The notes beneath the pieces were generated by a model. It was not told where the DNA came from. It saw nothing but the letters and a program-made list of their open reading frames with translations, and searched no databases. Below are positions 44,251-52,482 of a DNA stretch of 64,000 nucleotides, one piece after another. The translations under genes and the position numbers were made by a program. Numbering within the stretch: position 1 is the stretch's first letter; every line of letters begins with the position of its first letter. Source of the DNA: UBA668 sp963720695 (GTDB taxonomy: Bacteria; Actinomycetota; Acidimicrobiia; Acidimicrobiales; Ilumatobacteraceae); assembly GCA_963720695.1 (NCBI GenBank), contig CAVRGG010000004.1, forward strand, positions 1,302,001 through 1,366,000. Direction: 5' to 3'.

Positions 44251-47148
44251 TCAGGGCGACTGGGCCGCGAGGGTGCGAGCGATCTCGGCCCGCGAGGTGA
44301 CACCGAGCTTGTTGAAGATGTTGCGGATGTGCGTTTCCACGGTCTTCAGGCTGAGGAACAGCTGGTTCGCGATCTCGCGGTTCGTCGCATGTGATTGGAT
44401 CAGCTCGGCGACCTCCAGTTCACGGCCGGTGAGCGCCTCGACGCCGCCGGACCCACGTGCGCCTGGACGGGTGCGGCGGTGAATCGTGCGCCCAAGACGC
44501 CGGAGGTCGGCATCGATGCGGTCACGGTGGCGGACCGCACCGAACTCGTCGGACATCTCGGACGCGATCGCCAGCTCGTGGGCCGCCCCGGCAGCGTCTC
44601 CGGCTGCCTCGAGCGCGAGCCCGAGCAGCTCGCGACTCCACGCGACGTACACCGGCGAGCGGATCGACTCGGCGCGGGTCAGCGCGCTCCGGAGCAGCGT
44701 GACTGCCCGATCAGCATCGCCGGATGCCATCGCGGTCGCGGCCTCCGCTCGTTCGGCGGTCATCGCCGCGAGATCGACCGGCGCCGCGACCGCGAGGGCC
44801 CGTGCTCGCTCGACGGCGGCGAGCGCTCCCGCTGTGTCCCCGAGGTCGAGGTGGCACTGGACCGCGATCTCGAACCAGACGCCGCGCCATGCTCCGGGGA
44901 TCAGCTCCAGCTCAGGGCCGCCCGAGTCGCGGTACAGGAGCTCGATCGCCTCGGCCGACCGCCCGGTTCCCTGCAGCGCGCTGGCTCGTGCCGCGGCCGA
45001 CAAGCCCCGGATCATCCCGGGCGGAAGCGGTTCTGCGAGCGTCCAGCTCTCGTCGCTGAGACGAAGTGCATGGTCGAGGTCGCCGAGCACGAGCTCCGGC
45101 ATGGATCGGTTGAACAGGTGCCAGGCGAGCACCGCGTCGTTGTCGAGCGACCGCGCTGCTTCGATGGTGTTGTCGAGGATCTCGATGGCGGCGTCGACCT
45201 CGCCGATCATCCACGCCGCGGTGCCGGCGATCGGCGTGAGCACCGGCACGAGATGGGCTTGGCCGGTCCGGCGCGCAATGGCGAGACCACGGGTCGCGTG
45301 GGCGTAGGCGTCGTGGTAGAGGTCGAGGTACAGCTCGCCACTCGCGACGGCGCAGAGCACGTCGAGTTGGTGACTCATCGTGTCGTCGTCGAGCGCGTCC
45401 AGCTGAGGTTTGAGTTCGGTCTGCAGCTCTCGAGCGCCGGCGAGTCGACCGGAGAAGGCCGCGCCGGCGAGTCGCGCGGCGCGGGCGGTCACGAGATGTC
45501 GGCCGTCGTCGAGCCGTTCGGCTGCCCGAGCCGCCTCGTCGGCCCACTTGAGGGTGTCGTCGTAGGCACCGAGGTAGAACGCGTTGGTGGACCGTGCGAC
45601 CGCGAGCCGCACGGCTTCGGGCGAGTTCCGGTCGGGTATCCGCTCGTAGGCAGAGCGCAACGTGTCGGCTGCGACGGCGGGCTGGCCGATGAGCCGCTCA
45701 CCTTCCGCGCAGGCGATGGCCACGTTGGCCAACGCACGATGATCGTCCACGGGCACGATCGAGAGACTGTGGTGCAGCGCGACCAGGCCGCTGTCGAGAT
45801 CACCCATTGCGGCGTACGCGTTTGCCAGGTGTCCGAGGAGGCGGATCCGCCGTCGGGGTGGCTCCGCGGCCGGGAGCAGCGACAGGGCAGTCGTCAGCCA
45901 TCTCGCCGCGCTCAGCGGGGCTTGAGCGATGACCGCTTCGGCGGCCCGTCCGAGCACGTCGATCGCATCGTCGTCGCCGTGGCGCGCCGAGTGCTCGACG
46001 TGGCGTGCCAGTTCGACCGGGCCGGCACCGCGCTCCCGGAGATGCGCGGCGATGAGGCGGTGGCGCGCGATGCGTGTTCCTGGAGGCGTCGCCTGGTAGA
46101 TCGCCGAGCGCACGAGGGGATGCCGGAACTCGAAGATGCGCGGTGCGGCCGTAGGACGCACGATGCCCGCGAGGCAGAGGTGATCCAACGCGTCGAGCAC
46201 GTCGTCCTGAGTCAGTTCGCTCGCGCTGAGGACCAGGTCGAGATCGAACGGGTCGCCGATGACGGCAGCTGACGCAGCGACCTCGTGTGCGTTGGGCGGC
46301 AGGGTGTCGAACTCGGCGCGGATCGCGGCCTGCACGGCGTTGGGGACGTCGGCGAGATCGACGCCGTTGCTCGGGTCGACTCTGGCACGCGCCAACTGCA
46401 ACGCGAAGAACGGGTTGCCCTTGGTGAGCTCGTACCACCGCCCAGCGACATCGGGGTCGTCGGCGCCGACGAGTTCGGCGAGCGCCGCTCGGTCCAGTGG
46501 TGGCACCGGCAGCGACAACACGTGGTCTGCGGCCACGATGCTGCCCAACGCTCGCCGCGCCTGATCGGCCGTCACCCCGCTCCGGACACCGAACGCGATC
46601 AACACGGCGCCCTCGGGCGGTCGCCGCGCCAGGTACCCAGCCAGCTCCAGCGACGCCGCATCGGCCCACTGCAGGTCGTCGAGCACGAGCACCACCGGTT
46701 CGCGGGCGGCGAGGCGCTCGATGAGGTCGCTCACGGCACGGTGTACCCGAAACCGCTCGCCAGAGTTGACAGGGATGTCGACGGCAGGCCCGAGATGTTC
46801 CAGGGCCGGGAACACGGCCGCCAACGCGCCCAGTCGATCGGCCCACAGCCGGCCGACGTCCTGAGTGTCCAGCGTGCGGAGATAGCTGTCGAACGCGTCG
46901 ACCACGACTGCGAAAGGGACGTCGGCCTCGAACTCCGCTGCCCGCCCGGTCAGGGTCAGACAGTTCGCGGCTCGGGCCGTGTCGGCGAGTTCTCGGAGCA
47001 ACCACGACTTTCCGATGCCCGCTTCGCCCGACACCACGACGAATCGAGGATGGCCACGAACTGCGTCGTCGAGCGCCGTGCGGAGCGCGCTCAGTTCAGC
47101 CTCTCGACCCACGACTCGGGTCGCCGGCTCGGCGCGTTCTCTGACCAC
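44251..47148 (-). CDS. Large ATP-binding LuxR-type (LAL) transcriptional regulator
   Basis: About 965 aa from GTG 47148, following GGAGG with a 5-base gap (the frame stays open to an ATG at 47214). An AAA/NACHT-like ATPase carries Walker A SGEAGIGKSW and Walker B LVLDDLQWADAAS. A long alpha-solenoid of TPR-like repeats spans about residues 400-900. The C-terminal LuxR helix-turn-helix is LTGRELEVAELIQSHATNREIA with LSLKTVETHIRNIFNKLG. This is the MalT-like architecture, twice as long as MalT in its solenoid. It is convergent with the oxidoreductase gene; target genes cannot be told, although the operators nearby are candidates. Confidence 0.88.
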   Translation of the reverse strand: MVRERAEPATRVVGREAELSALRTALDDAVRGHPRFVVVSGEAGIGKSWLLRELADTARAANCLTLTGRAAEFEADVPFAVVVDAFDSYLRTLDTQDVGRLWADRLGALAAVFPALEHLGPAVDIPVNSGERFRVHRAVSDLIERLAAREPVVLVLDDLQWADAASLELAGYLARRPPEGAVLIAFGVRSGVTADQARRALGSIVAADHVLSLPVPPLDRAALAELVGADDPDVAGRWYELTKGNPFFALQLARARVDPSNGVDLADVPNAVQAAIRAEFDTLPPNAHEVAASAAVIGDPFDLDLVLSASELTQDDVLDALDHLCLAGIVRPTAAPRIFEFRHPLVRSAIYQATPPGTRIARHRLIAAHLRERGAGPVELARHVEHSARHGDDDAIDVLGRAAEAVIAQAPLSAARWLTTALSLLPAAEPPRRRIRLLGHLANAYAAMGDLDSGLVALHHSLSIVPVDDHRALANVAIACAEGERLIGQPAVAADTLRSAYERIPDRNSPEAVRLAVARSTNAFYLGAYDDTLKWADEAARAAERLDDGRHLVTARAARLAGAAFSGRLAGARELQTELKPQLDALDDDTMSHQLDVLCAVASGELYLDLYHDAYAHATRGLAIARRTGQAHLVPVLTPIAGTAAWMIGEVDAAIEILDNTIEAARSLDNDAVLAWHLFNRSMPELVLGDLDHALRLSDESWTLAEPLPPGMIRGLSAAARASALQGTGRSAEAIELLYRDSGGPELELIPGAWRGVWFEIAVQCHLDLGDTAGALAAVERARALAVAAPVDLAAMTAERAEAATAMASGDADRAVTLLRSALTRAESIRSPVYVAWSRELLGLALEAAGDAAGAAHELAIASEMSDEFGAVRHRDRIDADLRRLGRTIHRRTRPGARGSGGVEALTGRELEVAELIQSHATNREIANQLFLSLKTVETHIRNIFNKLGVTSRAEIARTLAAQSP

Positions 47149-47224
47149 CACCCCTCCTGGCCCATCTCGGTCGCAAAGGCGCGCCCGACAATATCGGTGC
47201 AGGTGCATTCGCACCAGTGGTCAT

Positions 47225-47467
47225 TCAGGGGATGGTGACCGGTTCGACACGGATCGCGAGCGTCCGTTCGGCGACGTAGTTCGGCAGGAGCGCCAACGCC
47301 GTGCGCACATCGGTCGCTTCGGTCCACCACCAGATCTCGTGTGCACCGTGGGCGCACGTCGCCATCACCTCGGCGCCGCGCAGTTCACTGGCGAAGGCGT
47401 TCCACGCCGCGAACGAGGCCGCGCAGTCGCTCGGCGGGTGGCGGTGGTACAGGAGGAAGTGGCTCAT
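47225..47467 (-). CDS. 80-aa conserved hypothetical protein
   Basis: From ATG 47467, behind AGGATGCCGAC-type spacing with no strong ribosome-binding site. SHFLLYHRHPPSDCAASFAAW, ATCAHGAHEIWWWTEATD and ALLPNYVAERT give an alternating hydrophobic/charged pattern like a ferredoxin-like alpha+beta dimer. A TCRGGG-N5-CCCYGA dyad is centred 43 bp upstream of the start. Function unknown; HEIWW is a family-like motif that recurs in actinobacterial homologues as I recall, without known role. Confidence 0.6.
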   Translation of the reverse strand: MSHFLLYHRHPPSDCAASFAAWNAFASELRGAEVMATCAHGAHEIWWWTEATDVRTALALLPNYVAERTLAIRVEPVTIP

Positions 47468-47501
47468 GTCGGCATCCTGTCGAGCGCGCCGAAGGCCGAC
47501 A

Positions 47502-47518
47502 TCGGGGTACCACCCTGA
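47502..47518. promoter_or_regulatory. TCRGGG-N5-CCCYGA dyad, site 1
   Basis: TCGGGG-TACCA-CCCTGA, 17 bp, centred 43 bp upstream of the 80-aa gene's start codon (47467, reading left). The extended arms ATCGGGGT / ACCCTGAT differ at one base. One of three copies in this 440-bp region. Confidence 0.6.
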
Positions 47519-47561
47519 TTTCCGGGGTCCCTGATGTCGACCTGTCACGGTGCTCGCCGCA

Positions 47562-47744
47562 TCAGCACGACCGCTCGAGCTGACCCGACCAGGCGTCGAT
47601 TCCTGGCTGGCACGTCGCCCGGGAGCGCCGTGGGGGTCGCAGTGCCCGGGCGGTGCGCGCCAGGCGGTACGGCTCGGCCCGCTGCCGCCGCTCGCGCTGG
47701 ATGTCGCGAGCGACCATCAGTTGGAGTTCGAAGTTGACCATCAT
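47562..47744 (-). CDS. 60-aa small basic protein of unknown function
   Basis: From ATG 47744 (or ATG 47741), preceded by AAGGAGGAACC. MMVNFELQLMVARDIQRERRQRAEPYRLAR starts with an amphipathic helix, followed by an Arg-rich tail. Short proteins with VNFELQLMVARDIQRER-like N-termini occur widely in actinobacteria, which is remembered rather than checked. It is divergent from the ABC transporter at 48042. The dyad CCGACC-ACTC-GGTCGG (47766-47781) and a TCRGGG site (47819-47835) lie upstream. Confidence 0.6.
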   Translation of the reverse strand: MMVNFELQLMVARDIQRERRQRAEPYRLARTARALRPPRRSRATCQPGIDAWSGQLERSC

Positions 47745-47765
47745 GGTTCCTCCTTGGTGGTGGGA

Positions 47766-47781
47766 CCGACCACTCGGTCGG
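47766..47781. promoter_or_regulatory. Palindromic site CCGACC-N4-GGTCGG
   Basis: A perfect dyad with 6-bp arms and 4-bp spacer between the 60-aa gene (start 47744) and the ABC transporter. Candidate operator for a further regulator; none is encoded immediately beside it. Confidence 0.4.
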
Positions 47782-47818
47782 AATGTGTGCATCGTGCGCC
47801 GAACACGCACGGACATCA

Positions 47819-47835
47819 TCGGGGTACGACCCCGA
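47819..47835. promoter_or_regulatory. TCRGGG-N5-CCCYGA dyad, site 2
   Basis: TCGGGG-TACGA-CCCCGA, with arms extendable to a perfect ATCGGGGT/ACCCCGAT 8-bp inverted repeat (47818-47836). It lies in the intergenic stretch between the 60-aa gene and the ABC transporter. Confidence 0.6.
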
Positions 47836-47922
47836 TTCCGATGCTGAGCCGCGTCGCCGGGGAACGTCTCGGGGTCGCGTCGTGTGGTCATCCCGATCCC
47901 CGATCACAGATCAGGGTGCGGG

Positions 47923-47939
47923 TCAGGGCGGACCCCCGA
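47923..47939. promoter_or_regulatory. TCRGGG-N5-CCCYGA dyad, site 3
   Basis: TCAGGG-CGGAC-CCCCGA, 104 bp from site 2 and about 110 bp upstream of the ABC ATPase start. The base that varies (R/Y) matches that in the other sites. Confidence 0.5.
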
Positions 47940-48041
47940 TGTCGAGCGCCCGCGGTCGGCGCATCGTTCGAGTCATCCGTTGCCGGCCGTGCAGAGCCGG
48001 GATCGGCCATCCCCACCACTTCAGATCAGGAGACGATCCAC

Positions 48042-48824
48042 ATGACCTCACTCACCGTCCCGTCCTCGCCCGCCACCGGCTGGGGCAGTCCGACACCTCA
48101 CCCGACCGCAGCACAGGTCACCGATGCCGTGAAGACGTACGGCCACGGCGACCAGGCGGTGCACGCCCTCGCCGGCGTGTCGGTCCGGTTCGCGTCCGGA
48201 CGCTTCACCGCGATCATGGGCCCGTCCGGTTCCGGCAAGTCGACCCTGATGCACTGCATCGCCGGGCTCGACACCCTGACCGCGGGTTCCGCATTCGTCG
48301 GCGACACCGACATCTCACGGCTCGACGACCGCAAGCTCACCGAGCTCCGACGCGATCGGATCGGGTTCATCTTCCAGGCGTTCAACCTGGTGCCCACGCT
48401 GACCGCCGAGGAGAACATCCTGCTGCCCGCCAAGCTCGCCGGCCGCACGGTCGACCGTGCCTGGTTCGATCACGTCGTCGACACCGTCGGCCTCGGCCCC
48501 CGCCTGCGCCATCGACCGTCAGAGCTCTCGGGCGGCCAGCAGCAACGCGTCGCCGTCGCCAGGGCGCTCACCGCCCGACCGCAGATCATCTTCGCCGACG
48601 AGCCCACGGGCAACCTCGACTCTCACAGCGGCAGCGAAGTGCTGGCGTTCATGGGCGTGGCGGTCCGCGAGTTCGGCCAGACGATCGTGATGGTCACCCA
48701 CGACCCGGTGGCCGCGTCCTACGCGGATCGGGCCGTCTTCCTCGCCGACGGGCGGATCGTCGCCGACATCGACGAGCCGACGCCGGACTCGGTCCTGAAC
48801 CAGATGCGCACCATCGGAGGCTAA
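48042..48824 (+). CDS. ABC transporter ATP-binding protein (MacB/LolD type)
   Basis: A 260-aa ATPase with about 25 extra N-terminal residues before the core. Walker A GPSGSGKST, Q-loop IFQAFNLVPTLTAEEN, signature ELSGGQQQRVAVARAL, Walker B IIFADEPTGNLD and the H-loop VMVTHDP are intact. GGAGACGATCCAC precedes the ATG. The FtsX permease follows after 2 bp. Exporters of this sort carry macrolides, peptides or lipoproteins. Three TCRGGG dyads upstream suggest specific control. Confidence 0.92.
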   Translation: MTSLTVPSSPATGWGSPTPHPTAAQVTDAVKTYGHGDQAVHALAGVSVRFASGRFTAIMGPSGSGKSTLMHCIAGLDTLTAGSAFVGDTDISRLDDRKLTELRRDRIGFIFQAFNLVPTLTAEENILLPAKLAGRTVDRAWFDHVVDTVGLGPRLRHRPSELSGGQQQRVAVARALTARPQIIFADEPTGNLDSHSGSEVLAFMGVAVREFGQTIVMVTHDPVAASYADRAVFLADGRIVADIDEPTPDSVLNQMRTIGG

Positions 48825-48826
48825 CG

Positions 48827-51330
48827 ATGTTCGAATTCACACTCAAGGAGCTCGTCGCCCGGAGGCGACGACTGTTCAGCACCGTGTTCGCGGTGCTCCT
48901 CGGTGTCAGCCTGATGGCAGGCACCCTCGTGCTGACCGACACCCTCATCGCCGCCGGCGACACCGTGATGGAGGAGGGCCGGGCAGGCATCGACGCCATG
49001 GCCCGTGCCCGCTCCGACGTCGACGTGTCCTTCGGCCAGGTCGGCGAGAAGATCGACGCGTCCACCGTCGACGTCATCCGCTCGGTTCCGGGCGTCGCCC
49101 GGGCCGAGGTCCTCATCACCGGGTATGCCCAGATCGTCGATGACGACGGCAAGGTCATCGGTGACCAGGGCCAGGCACCCGCCTTCGGGTTCAACTGGGT
49201 GGGCGATTCGTCGATCGACCCGTTCCGCATCGTCGATGGTCACCCGCCCGAAGCCGACGACGAGGTCGTGATCGACCGCGGATCGGCCGAGAAGGGTCAC
49301 TTCCACGTCGGCGACCGCGCCACCGTGCTGACCAAGCAGGAACCGACGACGTTCACCGTCGCCGGCATCGCCACGTTCGGCCGGCACGACTCCCCCGCCG
49401 GGGCCACGGTGGTCCTGTTCACCAGCAGCGCCGCGCAGCACTACCTCTCTGCGCCCGGGCAGGTCGACAGCGTCGCCATCAGGGCCGAGGACGGGCTGAG
49501 CCAGACCGAGATCGCGGAGCGGGTGTCGGCTGTCGTCCCTGACCTCGAGGTCGTCACCGGCGACACGCTGGTGCAGGAGGACAAGGCGGCGTTCGAGGAG
49601 AACTTGGGCCCGTTCCGGATCTTCATGCTCGTGTTCGCGTTCGTCGCAGTCTTCGTCGGTGCGTTCATGATCAACAACACCTTCTCGATCACCGTCGCGC
49701 AGCGAACCCAGCAGCTGGCCATGGTCCGCGCACTCGGCGCGAGCCGACGTCAGGTGCTTCGGTCGGTGATGACCGAGGCCGCGGCGATCGGTGTCCTCGG
49801 CGCCGGCGCGGGTCTGGCGGCAGGTGTCGGCCTCGCAGCCGGCCTCCGGGCAGCCTTCGAGGCGCTCGGCATCGACCTGCCCGATGGTCAGATGGTGGTC
49901 CACCCGTCGTCCCTGGCCATCTCCGCGGGCGTGGGCATTGCGATCACCCTGCTGTCCGCCTGGGCGCCGGCTCGTCGAGCCGGTCGAGTCCCCCGATCGC
50001 CGCGATCCGCGAGCTGGCAGTCGATCGGTCTGCCACCTCGAAGCGTCGGACGGCGATCGGCAGCGGTCTCACCATTGCCGGCTGCGCCGCCTTGCTCGCC
50101 GGCCTCGGTGGGGGCGGCATCGAGCTCGTCGGGCTCGGCGCATTCGTGGCCCTCTGCGGCGTCGCCGTGCTCGGGCCCGTGCTGGCACGACCGGTGATCG
50201 GTGCGTTCGGGGTGGTCGTCGGCCGCCTCGGTGTCACCGGTGACATGGCGGTCCGCAACGCCCGCCGCAACTCGAAGCGGACCGCGAGGACCGCGTCCTC
50301 GCTGATGATCGGCGTCGCCCTCGTGGCAGCCATCGCGGTGTTCGCGTCATCGGTGAAGTCGTCGTTCGCGGGATCGTTGGAGGAGAACTTCACCGGCACG
50401 CACATCGTCGACTCGGGCGGCTACGACGGCCGCGGCGGGTTCAGTCCCGCACTCGCCGACGAGATGACCGCTGATCCGGGCATTGCGACGGTCACGGAGA
50501 GCCGCATGGCCCCCGCGATCGTCAACGGATCGGAGACGTTCCTGAACGGCTTCACCGGCTCGACCCTCCCGGACGTGTTCGACCTCGGCACCGTCGAGGG
50601 CGATCTCACCGACCTCGGCGACAACGGCGTCGCAGTCGACGCCGACTACGCCGCCGACCACGGATGGGCGCTCGGCTCTGCCGTCCAGGTGTCGCTCGCC
50701 ACGGGCACCCAGTCGTTCGTCGTGAAGGCCGTGTTCGACCAGTCGGCCGAATGGGTCGGCTCCTACTTCGTCGACGTCGCCGCCTTCGATCGGTACCTGC
50801 CGGGTCAGATGGACTTCCGGATCTACACCTCCGGCGACGATGCCGAGATCCGGGCGCTGGCCGACGCCTACCCCAGCACGACCACGCTGGACAAGGCGGG
50901 CTTCCTGGACATGGTGAACAGCGACGTCAACCTCGTGCTCGGTGTGGTCTACGCCCTGCTCGCCTTGGCGGTGCTCATCGCCCTGCTCGGCATCGCCAAC
51001 ACGTTGTCGCTGTCGATCCACGAACGGACGCGAGAGCTCGGTCTGCTGCGAGCGGTGGGCATGACCCGCCGGCAGCTGCGGGCAGTCGTCCGCGGCGAGT
51101 CGGTGATGATCGCCCTGTTCGGCACGACGCTCGGACTCGGCATCGGCTCGTTCTTCGGCTGGGCGACGATCCGAGCGCTCGCAGACCAGGGCTTCGACCA
51201 GTTCACCTATCCCGCCGGAACCCTGCTCGTGGTCACCGCGGTCGCGGGCCTCGCAGGCGCCGCGGCAGCGATCGGCCCCGCCCGCCGCGCCGCTCGGCTC
51301 GACGTCCTCGACGCGCTGGTCACGACCTAG
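48827..51330 (+). CDS. FtsX-type ABC transporter permease, frameshifted at a C-run
   Basis: A duplicated FtsX permease of about 834 aa if one base is restored. Frame 1 runs from ATG 48827 through an N-terminal span, a MacB-like ectodomain and the first FtsX block (IFMLVFAFVAVFVGAFMINN, TQQLAMVRALGASRRQVLR) to about 49990. The second frame resumes at PIAAIRELAVDRS and continues through the second FtsX block (VLIALLGIANTLSLSIHERTRELGLLRAVG) to the TAG at 51330. The shift is explained by one missing C in the run of five C at 49990-49994. It may be sequencing error or a phase-variable tract. Confidence 0.82.
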
Positions 51331-51340
51331 TCCCCCCACA

Positions 51341-51376
51341 CCGTCGTGGGGTCCGCCCGTGCGGACCCCACGACGG
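51341..51376 (+). terminator. Strong 16-bp hairpin after the ABC permease
   Basis: A perfect 16-bp stem: CCGTCGTGGGGTCCGC (51341-51356), loop CCGT, GCGGACCCCACGACGG (51361-51376), 11 bp after the permease stop. It is the most stable hairpin I see in the window. Likely a terminator, possibly a processing site that attenuates the downstream gene. Confidence 0.75.
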
Positions 51377-51441
51377 AACCATCCACCACTTCCCACCACC
51401 AGAACCATCCACCAGAACCATCCACCAGAACCATCCACAAG
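51377..51441 (+). repeat. Short tandem repeat, 13-bp units
   Basis: AACCATCCACCAG repeats directly at 51403-51415 and 51416-51428. A near copy lies at 51429-51441 (AACCATCCACAAG) and a partial one at 51377-51387. The last unit runs directly into AAGGAG, the ribosome-binding site of the 51451 gene, so repeat number could alter the leader. Confidence 0.75.
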
Positions 51442-51450
51442 GAGTCCACC

Positions 51451-52221
51451 ATGTTCCCCACCACCGTCGACAACGCCAGCGCCCCGGTCTCCGACCGCGA
51501 CTCGTCAGCGCACACCCCTCACCCTGGTCCCGACACCACCGGGTCGGCCCCGCCACCGCGATCGCGCCCACGCTGGCTCCGCACCGCGGCGATCGCTGCC
51601 GGTGCCGCCGCGCTGATCGCCGGCGGTGTCCTGGTCGTCGATCTCGTCACCAACGACAGCGCATCCTCGAGCGTCCGGTTCGATCAGCCGATCGACCGAC
51701 TCGTCCTCGATGTCGCGAACGGCGACGTCGAGATCGTCGGTTCCGACGACACGGTCGTCACCGTCGAGATCACCACCCACGGCGGGATCCAGACACCCAG
51801 TCATCACGAGTTCGTGCACGACGGCGTGCTCACCGTCGATGCCGACTGCGGATCCACCTCGATCTCGCCGACCTGTTCGATCGAGTACGTGGTCCGAACC
51901 CCGCGTGGCGTCGACATCGTCGCCCGTGGCTCGGGGACCGACTACGACCTGCGCGACCTCACCGGCGACGTCGACATGGCACTCGACGGGGGTGACGTCG
52001 ACATGCAGTTCGCCGGGCCCCCGACACGAGTTCGCGCCCGCACCGACGGCGGTGACATCGACATCAGCGTCCCGGCGGCGACCGCGCACCGCGTCGTCGC
52101 CAGCTCCGACGGCGGATCCACCCGCGTCGACATCGCCACCGACCCTGACAGCCCGTACGTCATCGACGCCCACGCCAACGGAGGCGACGTCACCATCGTC
52201 CGCTCTCCGGCCTCGGACTGA
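51451..52221 (+). CDS. DUF4097-like membrane-anchored protein
   Basis: A 256-aa protein with a Pro/Ser/His-rich N-terminal region of about 45 residues, one membrane helix (RTAAIAAGAAALIAGGVLVVDLV) and an extracytoplasmic right-handed beta-helix-type domain. The domain shows DUF4097-like repeats: DVANGDVEIVGSDDTVVTVEI, DLTGDVDMALDGGDVDMQFAG and RARTDGGDIDISVPAA, each rung ending in Gly-Asp. Related proteins are often downstream of stress or antibiotic regulators. It lies beyond the hairpin and repeat, in the same direction as the ABC exporter genes; AAGGAG precedes the ATG. Confidence 0.78.
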   Translation: MFPTTVDNASAPVSDRDSSAHTPHPGPDTTGSAPPPRSRPRWLRTAAIAAGAAALIAGGVLVVDLVTNDSASSSVRFDQPIDRLVLDVANGDVEIVGSDDTVVTVEITTHGGIQTPSHHEFVHDGVLTVDADCGSTSISPTCSIEYVVRTPRGVDIVARGSGTDYDLRDLTGDVDMALDGGDVDMQFAGPPTRVRARTDGGDIDISVPAATAHRVVASSDGGSTRVDIATDPDSPYVIDAHANGGDVTIVRSPASD

Positions 52222-52341
52222 GGCATCTTCCAACCCCCCAGCGCGATGCAGTCGATCCACAGCGAGACGACAGCGACATCACGCACCATGTCTGCAACCC
52301 ACCGTGGCTGTGCGCAGCCCTCGAGCCGAAAGGCGTGAATC

Positions 52342-52482
52342 ATGGAACCCCTGACCGTGTTGTACCTGGATCGCTACAACCGAGAGCGCGAGCGGCGTCT
52401 GTACGGCCGCTCGATGGACGGAGCACCCGACCGGCCGTCCAGCGAGATCCGAGAACGAGCTGAGCGGCGGTGGCGGCGATGA
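52342..52482 (+). CDS. 46-aa Arg-rich small protein, coupled to an MFS gene
   Basis: ATG 52342 to TGA 52482, overlapping the ATG of the next gene (52479) by four bases. The sequence is highly charged, with MEPLTVLYLDRYNRERERRLYGRSM at the N-terminus (written as two parts: MEPLTVLYLDRYN and RERERRLYGRSM) and REREREL-like Arg/Glu runs at the end. An upstream AAAGG is only a weak ribosome-binding site. Coupling to the transporter and even codon bias argue it is real. Function unknown. Confidence 0.5.
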   Translation: MEPLTVLYLDRYNRERERRLYGRSMDGAPDRPSSEIRERAERRWRR

